This document shows positions 13,617 through 16,334 of a DNA stretch of 16,334 nt, piece after piece. Position numbers and translations under genes: made by a program. The stretch covers positions 1 to 16,334 of the forward strand of contig CAYRMG010000028.1 in NCBI GenBank assembly GCA_964425585.1. The letters are read 5' to 3'. Positions within the stretch are counted from its first letter, which is position 1. The number at the start of each line of letters is the position of its first letter. Origin of the DNA: Aquifex sp964425585. GTDB lineage: Bacteria; Aquificota; Aquificia; Aquificales; Aquificaceae. The notes below the pieces were generated by a model. The model was not told where the DNA came from, did no database searches, and saw only the letters and a program-made list of their open reading frames with translations.

Positions 13617-14484
13617 ACCTCAAAACCGCGAGAACTTTATTTCTGAATGTATCCCTCTTCCTTGAGTCAAACCTCCCGAAAAGAGAGTTTGCTATTACAT
13701 TCAAAGCTATACCCCTATCAACCGCCTCTTTTACGCACCACCTTCCTTCTCCCGAATCCTCAACGTATCCCTCAACTTCCTCAAGATTTCCGAAATCCTC
13801 AAAGGCTTTCTCAAGAAGCTCAATCAAGAAGGAACGTATTACGCTTCCCTCTCTGTAAATCCTTGCAACCTCCTTCAGGTTGTAATCGTATGGAGATTCC
13901 TTAAGTAGTTCAAAGCCCTCCCCTATGGCTTCCATTATTCCGTATTCTATGCCGTTGTGAACCATCTTCGCATAATGCCCTGCACCGCTTTTTCCGAGGT
14001 AGGCATACCCTTTTCCTTCGTAAGCTAAGTCCCTAAATAGGTGTTCCCACCTTTTAAAAGGTTCCTCATCCCCTCCTATCATAAGGGAAAAACCCTTTTC
14101 CCTTCCGAGAACTCCTCCGCTTACTCCGACATCAAGAAAGTGAACTCCGATTTTTGAAAGCTCCCCATACCTTCTTACGGAGTCTTTGTAAAAGGAGTTT
14201 CCTCCGTCAATTACCGTGTCTCCCGCTTTTAATACGGGTTTCAGGTTGTTTAGAACTTCATCAACAGCTGTGTGGGGAACCATAATCCAGAAAAGCCTTT
14301 CCCCTTCAAACTTCCCGAAATCTTCATAACTCTCAACCACTTCTATGCCGAGCTTCCTTCTTGCCCTTTCCCTTGATTCCTTTGATTTTGCATAACCTAC
14401 AACCTTCCAAGAAAATTTTTTAAGACGGTGAGCGATGGCACTCCCCATGCGTCCAAGGCCTATTAATAAGATTTCCTTCTTCAA
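13579..14484 (-). CDS. gnd: 6-phosphogluconate dehydrogenase, short (about 300-residue) form
   Basis: A 301-residue oxidative decarboxylase turning 6-phosphogluconate into ribulose-5-phosphate. It has the Rossmann motif GLGRMG (9-14), GGNSFYKDS (94-102), DVGVSGG (118-124), GAGHYAKMVHNGIEYG (167-182) with catalytic Lys173 and substrate residues H176/N177, and EGRWCVKEAVDRGIA (246-260). Length fits the short GntZ/GndA-like class rather than the roughly 470-residue class. The end of beta-2 lacks the acidic residue typical of NAD enzymes and has Y-A-K-S-K-E-S-R instead, which suggests NADP+ use (inferred). Translation starts at TTG 14484, overlapping the upstream gene's stop as TTGA, preceded by GGAAGGTGG. 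It overlaps zwf by 38 bp. Confidence 0.94.
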   Translation of the reverse strand: MKKEILLIGLGRMGSAIAHRLKKFSWKVVGYAKSKESRERARRKLGIEVVESYEDFGKFEGERLFWIMVPHTAVDEVLNNLKPVLKAGDTVIDGGNSFYKDSVRRYGELSKIGVHFLDVGVSGGVLGREKGFSLMIGGDEEPFKRWEHLFRDLAYEGKGYAYLGKSGAGHYAKMVHNGIEYGIMEAIGEGFELLKESPYDYNLKEVARIYREGSVIRSFLIELLEKAFEDFGNLEEVEGYVEDSGEGRWCVKEAVDRGIALNVIANSLFGRFDSRKRDTFRNKVLAVLRYEFGRHPIKKRS

Positions 14485-15281
14485 GGGGTTCCACCTTCCG
14501 CCGTTATTCCGAGTTCTTCGGGAGTAAGACTTTGTATAGCTTCCTTCAGGTTATCAAACACCGTATAGAAATCCTCACCCAGGAACTTCACACCCCTTCC
14601 ATACAGCTTTTGAAAAGCGTAGGAAACTATCCTATGTTTATCGTATGACATCGTTATTCCGAGCTCTTCCGCCTTCTGATTTAGGACTACTTTTACCTCC
14701 TCAAGCTTCCTCGCACGGTTTTCCCTTTCTTTTTCCGCTTCCTTCAGGGGCATATCAAGAAACTCGTCAACCTTCTGAAGTATTCTCTCAAAGTAGGAGC
14801 CCGGGAATTTTTTATCCCCGAGTTTTTCTATAACGAAACCTACGGTTATGTAGAAAGGATACTGAATAAAGGGTTCAAGCTCGTATTCCCTCATATCCGG
14901 GTTTTGCTCCAATTTTTCCATAAAGAAGTTGTAAGCCTGGATGGCTTTCTCTTTCAAGCCGGGAGCTTTTTCAATATTGAAGCTGAGTATGTAGTTTCTT
15001 AAATCCTTCGGAAGAACGAAAGCGGGAACCTTCTCAAGCCCTACTATCTTAGCAGCTTCCAATCTGTGCTGTCCGTCTATAACCTCATAGTATCCCTCAC
15101 CGTTGGGAACAACCATTATCGGGTCTATAAAACCGAGGGTCTGTATGGAGTTTATTAATCTCTCTATAAGGGTGTTAGAAAGGGGTCTTTCTATGGGAGG
15201 GATTATTACTTTATCAACCTCAATCTCCTGAAATACTATCTCATAACCTTTTACCGGTTCGGTATACTTGCATTTTTCCAT
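14481..15281 (-). CDS. ParB/sulfiredoxin-fold domain protein, not a chromosome-partition ParB
   Basis: A 266-residue protein. Residues about 17-97 form a ParB-N/sulfiredoxin-like domain: I-x3-D-K-V, a helix ending in S-I-Q-T-L-G-F-I-D-P-I, then V-I-D-G-Q-H-R-L-E-A-A-K (67-78), whose D-G-Q-H-R replaces the G-E-R-R of ParB partition proteins. No ParB helix-turn-helix region follows. The rest is helical and charged, with a likely coiled coil at about 175-210. The start is placed at ATG 15281, eight bases after a perfect AAAGGAGG; an in-frame GTG at 15290 lies inside that ribosome-binding site. Members of this fold bind or hydrolyse CTP/ATP, but the activity here is unknown. It overlaps gnd by four bases and heads the gnd-zwf operon. 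Confidence 0.75.
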   Translation of the reverse strand: MEKCKYTEPVKGYEIVFQEIEVDKVIIPPIERPLSNTLIERLINSIQTLGFIDPIMVVPNGEGYYEVIDGQHRLEAAKIVGLEKVPAFVLPKDLRNYILSFNIEKAPGLKEKAIQAYNFFMEKLEQNPDMREYELEPFIQYPFYITVGFVIEKLGDKKFPGSYFERILQKVDEFLDMPLKEAEKERENRARKLEEVKVVLNQKAEELGITMSYDKHRIVSYAFQKLYGRGVKFLGEDFYTVFDNLKEAIQSLTPEELGITAEGGTP

Positions 15282-15287
15282 CTTTTC

Positions 15288-15296
15288 CACCTCCTT
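15288..15296 (-). promoter_or_regulatory. Strong Shine-Dalgarno sequence that fixes the ParB-like start
   Basis: The minus strand reads AAGGAGGTG at 15296-15288, near-perfectly complementary to the 16S rRNA tail. It sits eight bases before ATG 15281 and contains the competing upstream GTG 15290, so ATG 15281 is preferred. Confidence 0.7.
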
Positions 15297-15309
15297 TTAT
15301 AAAATTCTT

Positions 15310-15356
15310 TATCAAAATTGTTGAGTTCCCTATTATTAAAAATAATTTTTTTGATA
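15310..15356. repeat. AT-rich nested inverted repeats upstream of the ParB-like gene
   Basis: Perfect 8-bp arms TATCAAAA (15310-15317) and TTTTGATA (15349-15356) flank a smaller perfect dyad ATTATT (15332-15337) and AATAAT (15341-15346). They fill the 82 bp between the end of the cysteine-rich protein gene and the ParB-like ATG. They could be an operator or a weak terminator for the upstream pair. In such AT-rich sequence, chance is not excluded. Confidence 0.35.
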
Positions 15357-15363
15357 TTTTGTT

Positions 15364-15801
15364 TCAAGGTTTGATGATTTTCCCCTCTGCAAAGACGCCG
15401 CTGAGACACCCGCTGAAATCCGCCCCTCCCCTGCAGACCTTGAAGCTAATTTCCCTTTCATTTACAACCTCAAGGATGCCCGTAGGAGTTTCCTTAGTTA
15501 TACCTTTATTCCCGTTAACCGCGTAAGCCCCTCCGTCGTAGCTTATAACTCCGAAAAAAGCACCGTTGCAGGAGGCAATAACTTTCAGACCTTCCTTTAT
15601 GCCGAACCTTTCCCTGAAGTAACCTCTTATCTCTCTTACCTCAATCCTGTGAACCTTACAACAGAATGGCTTAATTTTCCTTAAACTTCCATCGTAATTT
15701 TTGTAAACTCCCGTTATGCAAATATCTTTTGCGGTCTTCCACCACTCCACAAAGGGTTCAATGCTGAACAAAAAGCTAAAGAACAGGAAAAAGATAATCA
15801 A
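15364..15801 (-). CDS. Small exported cysteine-rich protein, unknown family
   Basis: A 145-residue protein I do not recognise. The N-terminus (residues 2-14) is almost entirely Ile/Phe/Leu with little charge, like a short signal or anchor sequence. The rest is soluble, with six cysteines (28, 47, 48, 78, 123, 132), an even number that could form three disulfides in the periplasm. A G-rich stretch (I-S-Y-D-G-G-A-Y-A-V-N-G) lies in the middle. The start is TTG 15801, which overlaps the stop of the PEBP-family gene as TTGA; GGGGAGG lies about a dozen bases upstream. Coupling to a YbhB-family gene suggests a shared role, but none can be named. Confidence 0.65.
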   Translation of the reverse strand: MIIFFLFFSFLFSIEPFVEWWKTAKDICITGVYKNYDGSLRKIKPFCCKVHRIEVREIRGYFRERFGIKEGLKVIASCNGAFFGVISYDGGAYAVNGNKGITKETPTGILEVVNEREISFKVCRGGADFSGCLSGVFAEGKIIKP

Positions 15802-16319
15802 TCCCTCTTATACCTCCCCATTAACTCTCCGCTTCCGAGAATATGTCCCTTTATCTTGCTCTCCACCTGTTCCCTGGTCGCTTCTGGAGGAAGCCCAAGG
15901 CTTGATATATCCAAGGCGTAAATCCTAAAGAAGTATCTGTGATATCCGTGTCCTTTTGGCGGACAGGGCCCTCCGTATCCCACACGCCCGAAATCGTTAA
16001 TACCCTGCTTTATACCCTTTACCTCTGCGGTTTTCGGAAAGTTCTCGTAAAGCTCGTTAACATCTGCGGGAATATCGTAAACAATCCAGTGGGTAAAAGT
16101 TCCAAGGGGAGCATCCGGGTCATCCATTATAAGCACAAAGGACTTCGTTCCCTCAGGTGCACCCTCCCACCTTACAGGAGGAGATATATCCTCCCCCTCA
16201 CAGGTATACTTTGAAGGTATAACGTCCCCGTATTCAAAGGCTGAGCTAAATACTTTCATGAGAACCCCTCCCATTGATATTAAACCGAGTCCCAAAAAGA
16301 AACCGAGAACCCTGTTCAT
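15798..16319 (-). CDS. PEBP/YbhB-YbcL (Raf kinase inhibitor-like) family protein
   Basis: A phosphatidylethanolamine-binding-protein fold with the two ligand-pocket signatures: DDPDAP (66-71) followed by H-W (77-78), and GGPCPPKGHGYHRY (116-129), numbered from ATG 16319. Bacterial members are small cytosolic or periplasmic proteins of uncertain ligand. The start is ambiguous. ATG 16319 gives 173 residues with a hydrophobic leader (V-L-G-F-F-L-G-L-G-L) but no ribosome-binding site. ATG 16259 gives 153 residues, starts exactly where cytosolic homologues do (M-K-V-F-S-S-A-F) and is preceded by GGGAGGGG. The shorter form looks better supported, but the longer one would export the protein alongside its exported neighbour, whose start overlaps this stop by four bases. 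Confidence 0.9.
   Translation of the reverse strand: MNRVLGFFLGLGLISMGGVLMKVFSSAFEYGDVIPSKYTCEGEDISPPVRWEGAPEGTKSFVLIMDDPDAPLGTFTHWIVYDIPADVNELYENFPKTAEVKGIKQGINDFGRVGYGGPCPPKGHGYHRYFFRIYALDISSLGLPPEATREQVESKIKGHILGSGELMGRYKRD
16266..16273 (-). promoter_or_regulatory. Ribosome-binding site favouring the internal ATG 16259 of the PEBP-family gene
   Basis: The minus strand has GGGAGGGG shortly before ATG 16259, at good Shine-Dalgarno spacing. No such sequence precedes ATG 16319 in the bases available. This is the main reason to doubt the longer, leader-bearing reading. Confidence 0.5.
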
Positions 16320-16334
16320 AATAGTGTATTTTAG

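Noticed and set aside
12897..13904. Open frames on the plus strand opposite zwf and gnd
   Set aside because: Both minus-strand genes have complete family motifs; the opposite frames show none.
14481..15290. ParB-like gene beginning at GTG 15290
   Set aside because: That GTG lies inside the AAGGAGGTG ribosome-binding site that serves ATG 15281.
15291..15330. A promoter TCAACA (17 bases) TATAAA for the ParB-like gene
   Set aside because: The -10 would abut the Shine-Dalgarno sequence, so the transcript would start inside it and lose the ribosome-binding site.
1..16334. CRISPR array, tRNA or rRNA genes
   Set aside because: No regularly spaced direct repeats, cloverleaf-like sequence or rRNA-like conserved stretches were seen by eye.

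Overview
The window looks like a chromosomal segment of a hyperthermophilic bacterium of the Aquificaceae, most likely Aquifex or a close relative. The proteins are very rich in Lys, Glu and Ile. The coding strands are purine-rich and the genome is tightly packed: many genes overlap by 4 bp, convergent genes overlap at their 3' ends, and intergenic gaps are often under 40 bp. The gene content (SpoT, MreB/C, TsaE, RimO, Zwf/Gnd) is ordinary bacterial housekeeping. The species assignment is inferred from style and protein character, not from a database match.

Region by region. (a) 1-2454, minus strand: an accessory defence operon with a type I-like DNA adenine methylase (HsdM) carrying an extra N-terminal winged-helix region, then a HepT (HEPN) toxin, then an MntA-type nucleotidyltransferase antitoxin cut off by the window edge. 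A promoter-like sequence and a 28-bp inverted repeat precede the methylase. (b) 2528-2763: a non-coding stretch holding a GC-rich, strongly foldable block that resembles the 3' end of a tnpB (IS200/IS605-type) gene, probably a relic insertion. (c) 2764-4434, plus strand: an MltD-like lytic transglycosylase lipoprotein, MobA and a small basic protein, all overlapping. (d) 4403-4837, minus strand: an unrecognised protein. (e) 4858-5268, plus strand: tsaE. (f) 5251-7344, minus strand: bifunctional (p)ppGpp synthetase/hydrolase. (g) 7381-9793, plus strand: mreB, mreC and a QueC-like PP-loop ATPase, joined by 4-bp overlaps. (h) 15281 down to 9777, minus strand: a probable long operon, ParB-like protein, gnd, zwf, rimO, a YdcH-family small protein and a polytopic membrane protein. 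(i) 16319 or 16259 down to 15364, minus strand: a PEBP/YbhB-family protein followed by a small cysteine-rich exported protein.

How the genes fit together. MreB/MreC and the lytic transglycosylase serve cell-wall growth and shape. SpoT controls the stringent response. TsaE and RimO modify the translation apparatus (tRNA t6A, ribosomal protein S12). Zwf and Gnd are the two NADPH-yielding dehydrogenases of the oxidative pentose phosphate pathway. The parts that look acquired or least explained are the HsdM-HepT-MntA operon with its nearby tnpB-like relic, the QueC-like protein in the mre operon, and the ParB-like protein that opens the gnd-zwf operon. No rRNA, tRNA, CRISPR array or intact insertion sequence was recognised.
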